A program made the translations under genes and the position numbers. The notes beneath the pieces were generated by a model, which worked only from the letters and a program-made list of their open reading frames with translations, was not told where the DNA came from and did not search any database. A DNA stretch of 64,000 nucleotides from Punica granatum (lineage: Eukaryota > Streptophyta > Magnoliopsida > Myrtales > Lythraceae): the NCBI RefSeq assembly GCF_007655135.1, contig NC_045131.1:21436001-21500000 (forward strand), written 5' to 3'. Shown piece after piece: positions 46,755-58,587 of this stretch (position 1 is the stretch's first letter; every line of letters starts with the position of its first letter).

Positions 46755-49700
46755 TCCATTGTTATCGAGCATTCTCTAAGAATATGCGAAACATCCTCAA
46801 TATAGTTATGACAAATGGAGCAAGTAGGAGTGATGTTAATTCCCCTATGGTGTAAGAAGCTAGCAATAGCAATTTTTTTCGTGACAACTAAGACATAAAA
46901 AGTTAAAAACCCTCGAATGTGAGGGAGTATTCCAAAGCCATTGCCACTCCTTGTTAGTGACCTTCGAGACTCGCCCTCAAACTAGTTCATATGCATATTT
47001 GGTATCAACACAACCATTACTCAAGTATTTCGACACCTGAGCATCCATAGAATGGTTCCCAATTGATATTAGGACACAGAGAAGAAAATCACTAATCGAG
47101 TCTAGGATATTTAAGGAATGATTACCCTAGTCTCATGATCCATCTTGTTCGAGCACCTCAGCCACCGAAAGGTTGCATTTTCTTTCAGTTAAAAAGGCAC
47201 CGAGCTTAGTGACCTTAGAGGCTTATCATCAGCCATGTATCAAACCAAAAGTTCACCTCCTAACCACTTCCAATGGCCCATTTTGTGCCCAAATTGCAAA
47301 TGTAATTACCCTACTGCAGGGCCATTCCGTTCAAAGAGCATCCTTTCCTAGGTCTCATCCCTGCTTGATAAGCATGAAGAAGAATGAGAGCCCAAGGCCT
47401 ATTGTCTTATTACGCCCTCCAAGCAAAGCCACCAAGTAGGGCCAGGTTGCGACCCTCCATACATTTAATACCCAGATCCCCACTCCTCTTTGGGAGCGTA
47501 ACTGTATCACAACCCACTAAATGTAATTTTTTTTTCGTGCTCCATAGAGCCTAGAAGGAAATTCCTGTTAAGACGATCAAGGGTTGTGCACGTACATTGG
47601 GACAAAAGTGTGCATTGCACAACATGGGAAGGAATTGCAAAAACCACATAATCAATCAAGACATCACGACCAACCATAGATAAAAGTCTAGACTGCCACC
47701 CCCCAATCTACCTTTCACCTTATCCACAAAGAAATTTAAGGAACTAGGTTTAGCAGCGGGCATATCCATAGAGAAGCCTACATATTTCCCCAAATTGGAA
47801 AACTCCGTCAACCCAAACAATTTGCTGACTCTAAATGCAGATATGAGATTTTGTAGTATTCACTTTTTAGTCAGATAATGAGCAAAAGTGATCCAACAAA
47901 TTCTCGATAGTAGAACAAGTATGAATGTCCATTGCCCCAAACAAAATGATATCATCCGCGAAAAACAAGTGTGAAATGGATAGAGAACCTCTTGAGAGAC
48001 GGATTACTTTCCAATTTCCATCATGTACTTCCTTGTCAGTCAAGTGGGAGAAGTAATTCGAGCACAATATAAAGAGCTATAAGGAAAAGGATCCCCTTGA
48101 TGGAGGCCTCTTGATGGTAGAAAAGAGGCTAAACAACCCCAATTAACAAGCACATTCACTTTGTAGGAAGAAATACAGTGCATGATAAATTGAATTGTAG
48201 ACTGAGGGAAATTAAAGAATATAAGAATATCCCTAACAAAGCTCCACTCAAGTCTATTATAAGCCTTTTCCAAGTCTAATTTCAAGATCATAAACCCTTT
48301 TCCCCTTTCTTTCTTTTTTAGGGCAGTAATAGCTTTTCTCAAAATGACTACATTATCATTAGCCCTCCGCCTCGGAATAAAATTCAATTGCAAAGGGGAA
48401 TGTCGGACTATCAAGGAAAGGACGAATCCATCTAACCAAAATCTTAAAAATGATTTTGAAAGACAAAATTGAAAGATACTCTCCGGATTAGGGCATTCAA
48501 GAATTAAAGAAATAAGAGTATCATTGACCCCGCCCGAGAGAGCCCTATATTTGAAAGCTTTCTGAACAAAATCCACAAGAGAATTACCAACGACATCCCA
48601 CTTTTTTTGGAAAAAGATGGGATGTAATCCATCATGGCCATGAGCTTTTATTGGTTTTAAACAGTTTAAGGCTCCGTGAACCTTTGCGTCTTTCATGGAG
48701 CAAGCAGAGCTTGAAGAAGATCATCAGGATTAGGTTTTTAAAGCATTTATATCACAAGAATGTTTCAAACGAGATTCAGAAAAATCAATGGTACATAGAT
48801 CGATGAAAAACTGATTAACTAATCTCAGGAGCTAATTAGGGTAGGAGTTCCATTCCCCTGCAGAATTTTCTAAAGTTGTATCTTATTATGGCACCCATTA
48901 ACCAAAATAGACACATGAAAGAATCTTATATTACGCTCCACCTACAAAATCCACTCCGATCGAGATTTTAAAAGCCAAAGATCATGCTCATTTCTAAGAA
49001 TAGCACTAGACTCATGACAAAGGGATTTTTCCAAATTTACAAGAAAATGAGAAGGACCAAGGGCAAGTTTCTCTTAGATGCTCTCTAACCTTGCGAGATC
49101 CTTGAAAGAGGGAAGAAACATCTACATAATTTCAAAGTGAAGAGGCCTATCAGAATTAAATCGAGGAGGAGGATTGAACTTCACCAACACAGGGTAATGG
49201 TTTGAAAAATAATGGACGTAAGCATTGGAGAATAATAGTCTCCAAGTAGAATTCGCTACTGCTTGGTCTAGCCTTTCTTGAATGAGACCCCCATTTGACA
49301 AAGATTTGTCCAAGTAAATCTAGGACCAGAAAAACCCAAATCCGTAAATGAACAATTATCTAAGACCTCAGCAAACCTGAGATCAATAAACATGCGTCCT
49401 GGTTTACACCCAAATTTCTCAGAATCATTGAGCTTCATTAAAATCACTAATTGCACGCCAAGGCATATTATGAACCAAAGCAATAGATTCTATGTTATTC
49501 CATAATACTATTCCTTCTTCTAGCCTAGGGTTGGCGTATATCGCAAAAACAAAGCCATTTCAAAGTAGAATTTCTTACCTCCATTTCAAAAACAAAGCCA
49601 TTTCAAGTGTGTTGACTAGGACAAAATCAGAGCGACACATAAGTAGAATGCCACCCCAGTGCCCAATAGTGGGAGTAGCCTCCCAACCATCAAATGGAAG

Positions 49701-49976
49701 CCTGTCAGCAAACTCCCGTGCACGGCTGAGACAAAGTCTGGTCTTCGTGAGCACCGGCACATCAGGTCGGTGTATTGCTATACGGTCACGAATGGTAATC
49801 ATAGCATTGTCGGTTGTAAGACCATGACAATTCCATAGCAGGGTCACCAAATGGAACCACGTCGGATCTGAAACATTATTAACAGAATTTGTAGAATCCA
49901 TGAGCATATTGGATATGTATGGATGATTAGGATACCTCATAGGGCATACAGGCACTATATGTAGATCATATTCCAC
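46755..49976 (-). pseudogene. LINE ORF2: endonuclease, reverse transcriptase, zf-RVT (broken)
   Basis: The endonuclease start shows LLWNCHGLTTDNAM and DRIAIHRPDV (about 49850-49750); its end shows ERLDQAVANSTWR with the S.H-type finish SNHYPVLV (49122-49313). Reverse transcriptase has GHDGLHPIFFQKKW, FIPRRRANDNVVILRKA, LKLDLEKAYNRLEW and GLHQGDPFP, then FFADDIILFG (FADD box) at about 47950. The zinc finger CSICHNYIEDVSHILREC lies next to the Copia insertion. Frames change at least five times. Confidence 0.88.
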
Positions 49977-50943
49977 CGTTTCTGTTTTTAGCCTGGACCA
50001 GCACTTGACGAAACGCTGATGATATGCACTTCCACTGAGGGGAGCATCTTAACTGTTACGTCCTCTTCTGGCTGGAAATTCTCCCTCACCGCCTCCTGAG
50101 CCAGTCCGTGGGTATGAGTCCTCAATACATGCAGTGAGCTCCCACTGTTTCTCAGTCGTGGTATTAAGTGGCGGTTGAGATTCCCGAGCACTCTCTATTG
50201 AATGCTCGCCATTCTCTAGGTTTCCCTCCGATTATTGATCAGACGACTGTTTGAAGCTTGAGTTGTTGTTGAAACACTCTGCCGGGAGATACAACCTTCT
50301 CCTACACCATTCAGCGTTGTCAGCCTCGGAGGTTGTCTGACTATCCCCTCATCCTGTGTGACGACCGCTCAACATTTTTGAACTGTTAGAAAAATTGAAG
50401 TCTCCACACTTTGTCTTGGGATTCCCTCGAGGTTGATTTCCTAAACTGGGGATATGCTTCTCCCGCTCCTTATTGCGTCCATGATTGGACTCCATCAAGA
50501 GCTCTATGCCTCTGATCTTTGACTCTTTCGCCTAGCCATCTTCACATTGGGGGGCAGAACTGCGAGAAGGAGCAGCAAAGTTAGGGCATAAATCTATTGA
50601 TGCCATCGTTTTTATTTAGAGAATTTGGGGACAAAATGGAAACAATATCCCTTATGGGCGCGTTCTGTGAGCCGCCCAAAGAATTATTATCCACCATCAT
50701 GTGGATATCTTCTTCACTCCATGGTTTGTCCATGTGCATCAGGTCAATTTTCTCCAGGGGTCTTTCTTGTTTTCCAATCCAAAATTGGGCTGTCTTTTGT
50801 TTTTTTGCGAGCTCGGTCCAATATTCCTAGAGCCCAAAACGACTCCCAGTTGGGACACCTACATAGGTGTTTGTCTTCTGATTCATACCCTTCTCGTTGG
50901 TGTTCTCCTTGTGTTGCTCCCTGAGTGGAAGGGGTTGTCTCGA

Positions 50944-52609
50944 TCACAGGTAACCGTTATGTCTGAACTGGCCTTTATCCTTTGCCTTGGCCGGTGCTGG
51001 CCGCTGTCTCCACCATGAGAGAAGCATCCCTCGGTCATACTCATCACCCTTTTCTGCAGAATCTATCAAGCACGTCCCGGATTCCGGGTTGTCTATTACT
51101 TGAATCGAGGTAGGTGGCCGGTTATACGCAATCTGCACTGGGACTTGTTGTCGAGCTGAATTGGCCACACTCCTCCCTTTTGTGTCCGACCAGACCACAA
51201 GTGAAGCCAAGTTTTTGCATTCCTTTGAATTGAATCGTCTATTTCCAGTCACCGAACCACATCGCTTTTGGTAGCGACTTGTCAAGATTAATTTGAATAC
51301 AAAATCGAGCATATTGAGCTCTACCCCCTTGTGGCAGTCAAACCCGTCCACTCGTAGCAACAGACCAGTTCGATTTGCAACATTTTCAATTGACTTGGGC
51401 AAATAGAATTCTCAAGGAAGGTCTAGGAACCTCAATCGCACAGCCACAATCTAGAATGATGCTTTTGATATCCTGAATTTTGGTTCCCACATACGAATGG
51501 TAAGTAAATGGTAGTTAATAAACTATGAACCATGCTTGTGAGAGTTTACGTAAACTCAGTGAAGGCTCAGTAAATTCGTATCATAAACTCGCATTGTAAA
51601 CTCGTAGAGTTTATGTTCCAAGTAAATTTAATAATAAATATTTTTATATGCCCCAAACAGACTATAAAACTCTCATATTAAAGCCTCAAAAACCATAATA
51701 TTCACAAAATATATCATCATACAATAACCTATAATTTTATCATCGCACCACAAGGGACTTGATCAATGCTACGGAGGGAGGAGGGAGATAGGGACTAGGG
51801 GGTCAGACACTTCAAATCACAAACTGATGAGGAAACCTTAATTTTATTAAAATTATAAACTAATAATTGAATAAAATTGAGTTGGCTTTGGCAGTAGATG
51901 TGCTGGGCCAAGCCCATTCTCATATGATTAATATGAAAAACCCTTGGTCTCGACTCGCTGATTTTACGAGTTGACATGCACGAGCCTATCGATTCCACGA
52001 GTTTACTGAATAAAAACTCGAGTCCATCCGAGTTTGCTACAACTTCCGATTTTAATCTGATTCTACGCGATTCCATACCCTAGGGTCATAAACTCATCCG
52101 AGTTTATGCATTAGTGCATGAGTTTAACAACCTTGCTATGGACCATCTCGAAGAACATGGGTACTGTTTGCTTTGTTTAGGCTCTCACAGAGCGTGCAAT
52201 TTCTATGTGAAATAGCGATATTCTAGATGTTTTCTGTAGGGTTTGACGATCAGGGCCTCCTTTCACAGGGCTCGCATCTGCATCTTCTCCTCTCTGGTAA
52301 ACACTAATCAAGAACATCATCGTCGGAATCTTTTTCTATGCCATGTTCTATCTGGAAAGCCTGCTCAAAGCTCACGGCAACACCAACCAGCTTATCTTTA
52401 TAGGAGACACCCACCGAGGATGGTCCTTTGAATTGGGTCTTGGGTGGTGGGTTATCGTTGATCCTCTTCGTGCTTTGCCAAAGTTCTTCTTTTTCATCCA
52501 TGGAGTCATCGTGGCTGTCACCCAGAGCCAAAATTCTTTTTTTTTGGGTCCAATAGAAATATTTTATTGAAGAACACTCATAATGTACATTGGACTGCCG
52601 ACAGTCCAT
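50944..52609 (-). pseudogene. LINE ORF1 (DUF4283 and CCHC knuckle), split by a MITE
   Basis: The N-terminal part has RINDNPPPKTQFKG and SYKDKLVG (52330-52520), typical of plant L1 ORF1. The DUF4283 end reads LLTIRMWEPKFRIS just left of the MITE (about 51455-51520). RTGLLLRVDGFDCHKG follows, then the knuckle GFTCGLVGHKREECG in another frame (about 51170-51215). The protein would coat LINE RNA. It is broken by the MITE, stops and frameshifts. Confidence 0.75.
51534..52135. mobile_element. MITE inside LINE ORF1 (602 bp)
   Basis: The target duplication ctatgaaccat (51523-51533) / ctatggaccat (52136-52146) has one mismatch. The right end, reversed, reads caaggttgttaaactc and the interior is full of aactcg/gagttta words, as in a palindromic subterminal repeat. 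The right-end text resembles the ends of the element at 6843-8113 (ttgtcagaatcgcg). Its removal with one duplication copy rejoins the LINE DUF4283 frame. Confidence 0.65.
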
Positions 52610-53330
52610 TGGCTAAGACAATGACAAACGGTGGACATAGCCGCAAACTGCCCATGACTAATCTGCTATATGACTACTGGGTGAGGAAAATCCCCTTGTT
52701 AGGGAACAGACTAATGGAACAAGCCGCATATCACGCAAAAATCGATCACATCCCGACTTCTCCGAGCAGGTCGGAGCCGACCAGGTACATTCCGAGACAA
52801 ACTAGCCACAAAAAATGAACTAAACAGATCGAGAACACCTCTAGAACACCAGGAAAGACAACAAAACGAAACACAAGAGCAGCATTGGACTACATCGGTA
52901 AGTCATCGACGATGGGCGTCCAAGGAGCCAAAGTTTTTAACCAGGAATGGGAAAGAGGTGACCATCAGGGGCTCTCGAAAGAGTCTAGCTCGGGTCGTTC
53001 TGGTGAGGGAAGGATTGAGCTGAGTTGATGCTGGTCTGCAAGGGAATCCGATAGCTAAAGATTGGGGAGGAACTGCAGCGGCCCAAAGGCGGATCGGCGA
53101 CAATTGTCAATCTGCCCTGTCGGTGGAGGAGTGGGGTATGGATAGGCTGTGGAGGAGTGGTGGAGGTACCCTGTGATTGCCAGCGATGCGTAATAGGTGG
53201 AGTCAGATGTGGAGCTGGGAGGGGCTTCGGGGGTCCATTGTGGGGGTGGTGGTGATTGTCGATAGACACGCCTAGTCAAAGCCGGACGCGCCGGTGGCAG
53301 TGGCAGAAGCTCAGGTTTGGACCATGACCT
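52535..53330 (-). mobile_element. Retroposon 3' end with poly(A) tail
   Basis: On the minus strand AATAAAATATTTCTATTGG is followed by a 9-base A run at about 52543-52535. It abuts the start of recognisable LINE ORF1 sequence. Upstream 500 bases resemble a non-coding 3' UTR. The frames at 52985-53279 are Pro/His-rich and unrecognised. This is most likely the 3' end of a separate non-LTR element. Confidence 0.4.
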
Positions 53331-53930
53331 TAATTAAACGGCTTGATTTGGAGCCCAGAGAGCCGGCGTTCTTGCCGTGAGAGAACTTGCTAAGAGAGCA
53401 TTAGCCATTTCTCTCTATATTCGAAAGCTCATTATTTAACCAGATTAGCCCATTAAAAATAAAAGGTTTAGGATGTTTCTCATTCACAATATACGAACTG
53501 ATTATCTTAAAAAAAGTTAAAAAGAAAAGTGCTGAGCCATTATATTTTGTTAGGATATGTTATAGTAAATTAAGATTAAGATTTGTATTTCCCTTGGCAA
53601 ATTTTGCCGAAGGTTCGGATTTTCCTAATTCAGCAAATTCCCTAGACTTATTTTCGTCTCTCTCCAATCAAAACACCATATATACTCTTGGTCAATTGGG
53701 TCAATTTTGACTTTTTGAAATCAGACTAAGACGACCCGTGACATCGAACATATTTTTTCCGTGCGCTTTTGAGACCCCCGAAAGATGTACAAATTTCTTT
53801 TTTTAGGAAAAGATACAATATTCGTCACTGCAAAAAGGATAAGGAAACCCTACCGTGGAATAGAGTTCTGAATTAAGCAGGAACAAGTTCATACCAGAAA
53901 GAAAGAAACGGACTTTTACGATGTCAGTGC
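53331..53930. other. Intergenic DNA downstream of the vicilin gene
   Basis: AT-rich sequence with no recognisable gene or mobile element. Some short frames exist but have no familiar content. Confidence 0.4.
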
Positions 53931-53936
53931 ACATGT

Positions 53937-53942
53937 TTTATT
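53937..53942 (-). terminator. Polyadenylation signal, vicilin-like gene
   Basis: AATAAA on the minus strand, 115 bases after the stop codon. Confidence 0.7.
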
Positions 53943-54057
53943 TATGTTAGCTCTTCTGCATGGTCATATTAACATAGGCATTACATCCCGTGCTTATGTA
54001 CATGGATCACTCTCCCCTAATATACATTTGTAGAGGCCATAGCCACTTTGGAAGCTC

Positions 54058-56680
54058 TCATGCATCACCATAACGCCGTATAACTTCTTCTTGGCGGGCC
54101 GGTCCCGGGAAGAAGAACTCCTCATCCTGGTTCTTGAAGATCCTATCGATGTCCCTAGCCGGGAAATTAAATGCCAGCTCTTTCGCTTCCCTATGCATCT
54201 GCCCTACTATGTTCCTCCTTCCTGTTAACATGGGATCACACACCACAGTCGGTTAGGACGGACCCCTCGATTGACTTAGACATTAGCAATAGATTTTAAA
54301 AGAATCAAACCTGCGAGCGTGTATCTGACATTGTTCTTTGCATTAACCTCGAAGCAGACGACCTGCAGATTGCTATTTCTAGAAGCAATAGAAGTAGCTG
54401 GATGACCTGCCGGGACGATAAACACGGTGCCACGGTTGAGCCGTGCCTGCACTTTCTGGTAGGTTGTCGGACTGCCTGTCCTCCTCTGCCCCCGTGTCGA
54501 ATGCCTTCGGCCTTGCTGCCTTGAGGACAGATGGGGACATGCCATCTCGAGCCACCCTTCTCCATCAACCACCATGGCTATCTTTGTCGCCCTCGAGTTG
54601 TAGTAAAGTGTCGTCATTGATCCCTAACATATAAAAGCAAGTTCATTCTTTCAATTTCTCGCAGACAATATATGCAATCTCGAAAGATTTCAACAAAGAA
54701 AACACAATGTAAAATGTCATAAGCAGGGAGGGGTACCCGAGTTATGTTGGCGAAAGAAACCATGAGATCAAGGTCCTTGAGATGTTTGAAGTCGTCTTGA
54801 TCCACTTCGTATAGTTGACCATACTGATTAGATTCAGAAGGACGTTTGTTGAAGATATTGAAGGAGTAGGAGTGAGAGCCTCTCGAGCCTCTTGTTGGCC
54901 AGAGTCTCCCTAATTCCTCATCACCTCCGAAAGGCCAATGACTCCCTTCCTCATCGGCCTGGCTCATTGCCTCGATCTGCTCTTTGGAAGCCTTGACGAT
55001 GGCGCCTTGCTGCTGTTGTCTAAACATCCTCTCCAGCTTGTCTCTCCCGGTCTAATTACACATCATCAATCAAATTGTTCAGCAATATATACTGCTTGCT
55101 GCAATTCATAATTCGGATAAAAACCATTATATGCACGCCGTCCTGATGGTATATTACCTTGAAAGCCGCTTCCAGGACCTCCCAACTGAAGGCAGTGTAG
55201 AACGCTTCGGGATTCTTACCTCCCGTGGCATGATATACCTAATCCCAACCAAAAAACTTATTCATGTCAGAGCTAACCAAACCTTACTCTAATAATGGCA
55301 GGAAAGTTAACTTAGGTTACAAGATTTCACCTCGAATTGACCAGGAGTGTTTACGGGCTGGAGGAAGTTGGCAATGTGGAGCTGTTCATTCTCATCCCGA
55401 TTGGCCAGGTAAACTGGCGTGCCTGCAGGGACCCGAATGATGTCGCCTTTTCCAACATTGATACTGTTTCGCTTGTTCTCCTGAACCATGGTTAGTGTCC
55501 CCCTACCTGCGATAACATTCAACGAAATACTAATTAGTTGCAACTATTAGAGGCATGGCCTATAATATGATGAATAAACGTGACAGTCCACTTCCTTATT
55601 AGAGTAATATATATATATACACACCAGATATTACGAAGAGGACTCCGTCAGCATCCCAGTGGTTTGGGACAACGAAAGTCTGGGGATTTGCTTCGAGGAC
55701 TCCCAGGCGGTAGTTCTCTATCCCGCGCAGAAGCTTCGACCTCTTGGTGAAACGAGGGAGCAGTCTCACTCTTCCATGCTCGGTGTGGACTTTGAGGCTG
55801 AAGTGCTCTTGCTGGAAGACATAAGGATTGTTCTCCTCGGAAATCTCCTCCTCCTGCTCCTCTTCCCAACTCTCTTCCTCCTGCTCCTCCTCTCTCCGGT
55901 TGCCTGCCCGGATGATCAATGGGATCAATACTTACCGCATATAAAATAATAAAGACTGAAAGAACTATCTTAGATTCGCAGATATACGTGAAACTTCTAA
56001 ATATAATTTCACGAGAACTGATTTTACGAGAAACGTTACAAGAAATTATCCGTCCGTAAATCCAATTAAAAAAAATATATAGTGCAACGATGCACCCTCC
56101 CCTAATAAGCAATAATCAAGAGGTTTTGAGTTCAATATTCCTTGTGATACTTGTGTTTCTTTATATTAGTTATTAAGATTTTTATATCATTGTACTCCTT
56201 TTGCTTAAAAGAAACAAAACTATCCGTCCATAATCAATCTTTGTTAACGGATTGATTACCGATTTCTCTCTTCTCCACTTCTCGGCTCCAGGGATCAGTT
56301 TCCTTCTCCCCAAACCTCTTTTGGCACTGATTTCGGCAGGCTTGCTTCTGCTGGGACGAGCCCTGCTGCCTCTCGCATTGCCTCTGGCACTCTCTCAGCT
56401 GCTTGCGCTCGTCTCCCCTGCTGGACTCCTTGCCTCGCCCACTGCTGCTGCCACCCTCTTCACTGTCTCTCTCGCGTTCCTTCTGCCTGTAGTAGTCCCC
56501 GCACCGCTGCTCGCACTGCTCCTGTTGCCGCTCCATGAACCGCTCCTGGTGCTTGCACTGGTGCTGGCACTGCTTCAGCTCCGGGTCTGTCTTAGCTGTT
56601 GCCGCGCTCAGAGCACTCAGCACCACCAGGGAAGTAAGCAGCACAACGGCTAGGGAGAACTTAAGACCTTTGATCGCCAT
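54058..56680 (-). CDS. Vicilin-like (7S globulin) seed storage protein, complete, 582 aa
   Basis: 7S globulins are deposited as trimers in seed protein storage vacuoles and are mobilised at germination. Exons (minus): 56260-56680, 55625-55903, 55331-55506, 55158-55238, 54737-55051, 54311-54623, 54058-54221. They total 1749 bases with one frame and GT-AG introns. A signal peptide covers about residues 1-29 (SLAVVLLTSLVVLSALSAA). The next 110 residues are Glu/Arg/Gln-rich with two Cys-X3-Cys pairs at CQHQC/CEQRC and CQRQC/CRNQC, the pattern of vicilin-derived antimicrobial peptides such as MiAMP2. Two cupin domains follow: RFTKRSKLLRGIENYRL, VPNHWDADGVLFVISG and VPAGTPVYLANRD in the first; PYYNS-type YYNSRATKIAMVVDGEG and FIVPAGHPA in the second. 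The end is FNFPARDIDRIF and FFFPGPA. The reading frame is intact. Confidence 0.95.
56060..56220 (+). mobile_element. SINE in vicilin intron 1
   Basis: The insert is flanked by tatccgtccgtaa (56047-56059) and tatccgtccataa (56221-56233), a 13 bp duplication with one mismatch. It carries a B-box-like ttttgagttcaatattcc (about 56126-56145) and ends in A-rich aaaagaaacaaaac. Length 161 bases. Orientation is opposite to the host gene. The right duplication lies only 26 bases inside the intron from the exon 1 donor at 56259. Confidence 0.65.
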
Positions 56681-56689
56681 TTCCTTACT

Positions 56690-57000
56690 TAGACTTCACA
56701 CTTTATGGTTCTGTGTTTATCGTGGTGGAGCATGGAAAAGGATGGAAGAGGTATGTGTCGTATAAATAGTAGGCGGAGGAGGAGATTGGATGAGAGTGAA
56801 TGAAGCCGCGTGCTGTGATGGGGATGAGAATGGGGGAAGGGTTGAAGACGAAGGGCATGCAAAGAGGCATGTGTCCGACTTATGTGGCTTGCTATGGGTG
56901 ATGGTCGATCGCCGCGTATCACTGTCATCAGCAGGACGAAGTACACCGCAAGGACAACCACGTCTTGTAGCATCAAATTTGTCGTGGGTTTGTTAATTTG
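56690..57000 (-). promoter_or_regulatory. Vicilin promoter: TATA-like box and RY motif
   Basis: On the minus strand ctatttatac at about 56759-56768 is a TATA-like box about 80 bases before the ATG. A CATGCA RY element is at 56856-56861, with a related catgtg at 56868. ACGT cores occur at about 56960 and 57074. RY motifs bound by B3 factors (ABI3/FUS3/LEC2) are established seed-specific signals, in keeping with a storage-protein gene. Confidence 0.55.
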
Positions 57001-57349
57001 TTTGTTTGTTTGTTTTTCTTTTGTTTTTTTTTGGGGTTGGGGGAAAAGGTCTATGTCGGATGAGCTGCGGAAACGTGGTAATTTTGTGGAACCTGCTGCA
57101 GTGTTTGATAATCGATACATACTTACATATGTACATATACGTTCGTATGTACAAACCTAAAATAGTAAGGTGATTAGTTCAGGTGATTTCATCTCTTATT
57201 TTTTAAATAAAATTTAAAATTTAAGTCTTGTAAATAAAGAAAATTCACAATTAATAAAAGTGAATCTCCTTTAAGTGAGTCTATTATGCTCGAACCTAAA
57301 TCAGTTGGGGGTCTGGGGCTCACTAAACCTTTGAATACCAAGTGAGTAC

Positions 57350-57770
57350 ACCGTGGAAAAATAGTAAGGGGATTACACTGAAAAGATAGTAATTAAGGTG
57401 ATGAGTTGATTGAGTGTTATAAAGGAGAGACTGCCAAAACACAGTATTCATCTCTGTAATTGCTATATTTAGTCTATCTCACCGTATATTAATACTAGCG
57501 AGCTAAACATAGCAATTACATGGTGTGTATACTGTTACCAAATACAGAGAGATATCATAATATACAATGATACATATCTTAATACTCTCCCTTAATATGT
57601 TCGGGTGCTGTAACCGATAGATTACTATTATGTGATTGAAAAATTAAAACATAGATGTTTTTTGTGAGAATATTAACAAAGCTGTGAGGACGTGGGTACA
57701 TGACGGACAAACAGATCTCCACGATCTATCAGTTCACGAACAAAGTAATAGTCTACAGGGATGCGTATAC
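57350..57770 (-). mobile_element. Copia remnant: RNase H tail plus LTR
   Basis: The minus strand encodes VDYYFVRELIDRGDLFVRHV and PTSSQ (about 57670-57755), the C-terminal RNase H motif of Copia pol, ending at a stop. A polypurine-like aagggagag at about 57590 is followed by LTR-like sequence down to about 57350. No matching 5' LTR is in the window. It lies about 700-1000 bases upstream of the vicilin ATG. Confidence 0.6.
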
Positions 57771-57904
57771 AGAGGTATATATTCTAATAAGTTCTCATAA
57801 GAATCATACACGAGTAGAAAGTATATTACGAACAATTATAGTAAACTATAAAAACTGGTCCGTGTGCAGCATATGCTGCCACGTGTCCCAGCCCTTCACT
57901 GATT

Positions 57905-57985
57905 TTACAAATAAGAGAAGGCATGGTTGAGTTGGCATGATGCTGAGAAACCCGGTTCGAGTCCTGCTGAATTCTCCATCTCTTT
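57905..57985 (+). mobile_element. Possible tRNA-derived SINE head
   Basis: Polymerase III B box GGTTCGAGTCC (57954-57964) with an A-box-like gttgagttggcatg at 57926-57939. No A-rich tail or target duplication was found. It could also be a decayed tRNA. Confidence 0.35.
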
Positions 57986-58555
57986 TGTTTTTCCTTCTGT
58001 TTTTTTCTTTTCCTCTCTTACTTATATAACTCTCCTTTCTCTTTTGTTTTTCTTTCCCTTTATTACTGCCAAAATACTGCATATATATACTTATATACAG
58101 TACTCGGGGCTGCCGAGTGTACGAGATTTGGATAGTCAAATTAAATTTTAATGATATGAGTTAATATTGACTCAAGTGTACAAGATTTGAGGATTCTCTC
58201 CGCTCGCTTATGCAAATATATATTTCAAACTTAAACCTTTTAACTCAAAACACGATTATAATTTTGAAACAAAAGAGTGAAAAAATGAAGCAATTTTAAA
58301 GTTAATCAATGAAAAATAAAACGATATAGTATGAGTGAATGTCAATCTTTTACATTATATAATCATTTCTATAATTAAGTTATAATACTTATAAATAGTA
58401 CAATCATGCACATATTTTTCTAAATAAAATATTTTATATAAATTAATCATTCTCTTTAAAATACCACTATAGTCTGAGGTCATCAATAGTTCGATTTCAT
58501 TTCAATCCTGACTTAATTGTATAGATGTCAAACTTCACTTGCAATCAAATTATGA

Positions 58556-58587
<32 letters not shown>

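Larger units (their letters stand above)
41233..52609 (-). mobile_element. L1-type LINE, degenerate, interrupted by Copia and a MITE
   Basis: Order on the minus strand: ORF1 N-part (52609-52146), a MITE, ORF1 DUF4283 end and CCHC knuckle (51533-50944), ORF2 endonuclease (49976-49122), reverse transcriptase (48696-47867), the zf-RVT region (46870-46755), a Copia element (46746-41626), and finally the RNase H start (41559-41233). All parts carry frame breaks. The Copia insertion splits zf-RVT from RNase H. The 3' tail of the LINE is not visible because RNase H stops at 41233 next to the SINE head. Confidence 0.82.

Noticed and set aside
56252..56653. 133-codon plus-strand frame opposite vicilin exon 1
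   Set aside because: Shadow of the Glu/Arg/Gln-rich coding exon on the other strand.
57927..58151. 74-codon frame
   Set aside because: Hydrophobic translation of T-rich DNA after a SINE-like head; no domain.
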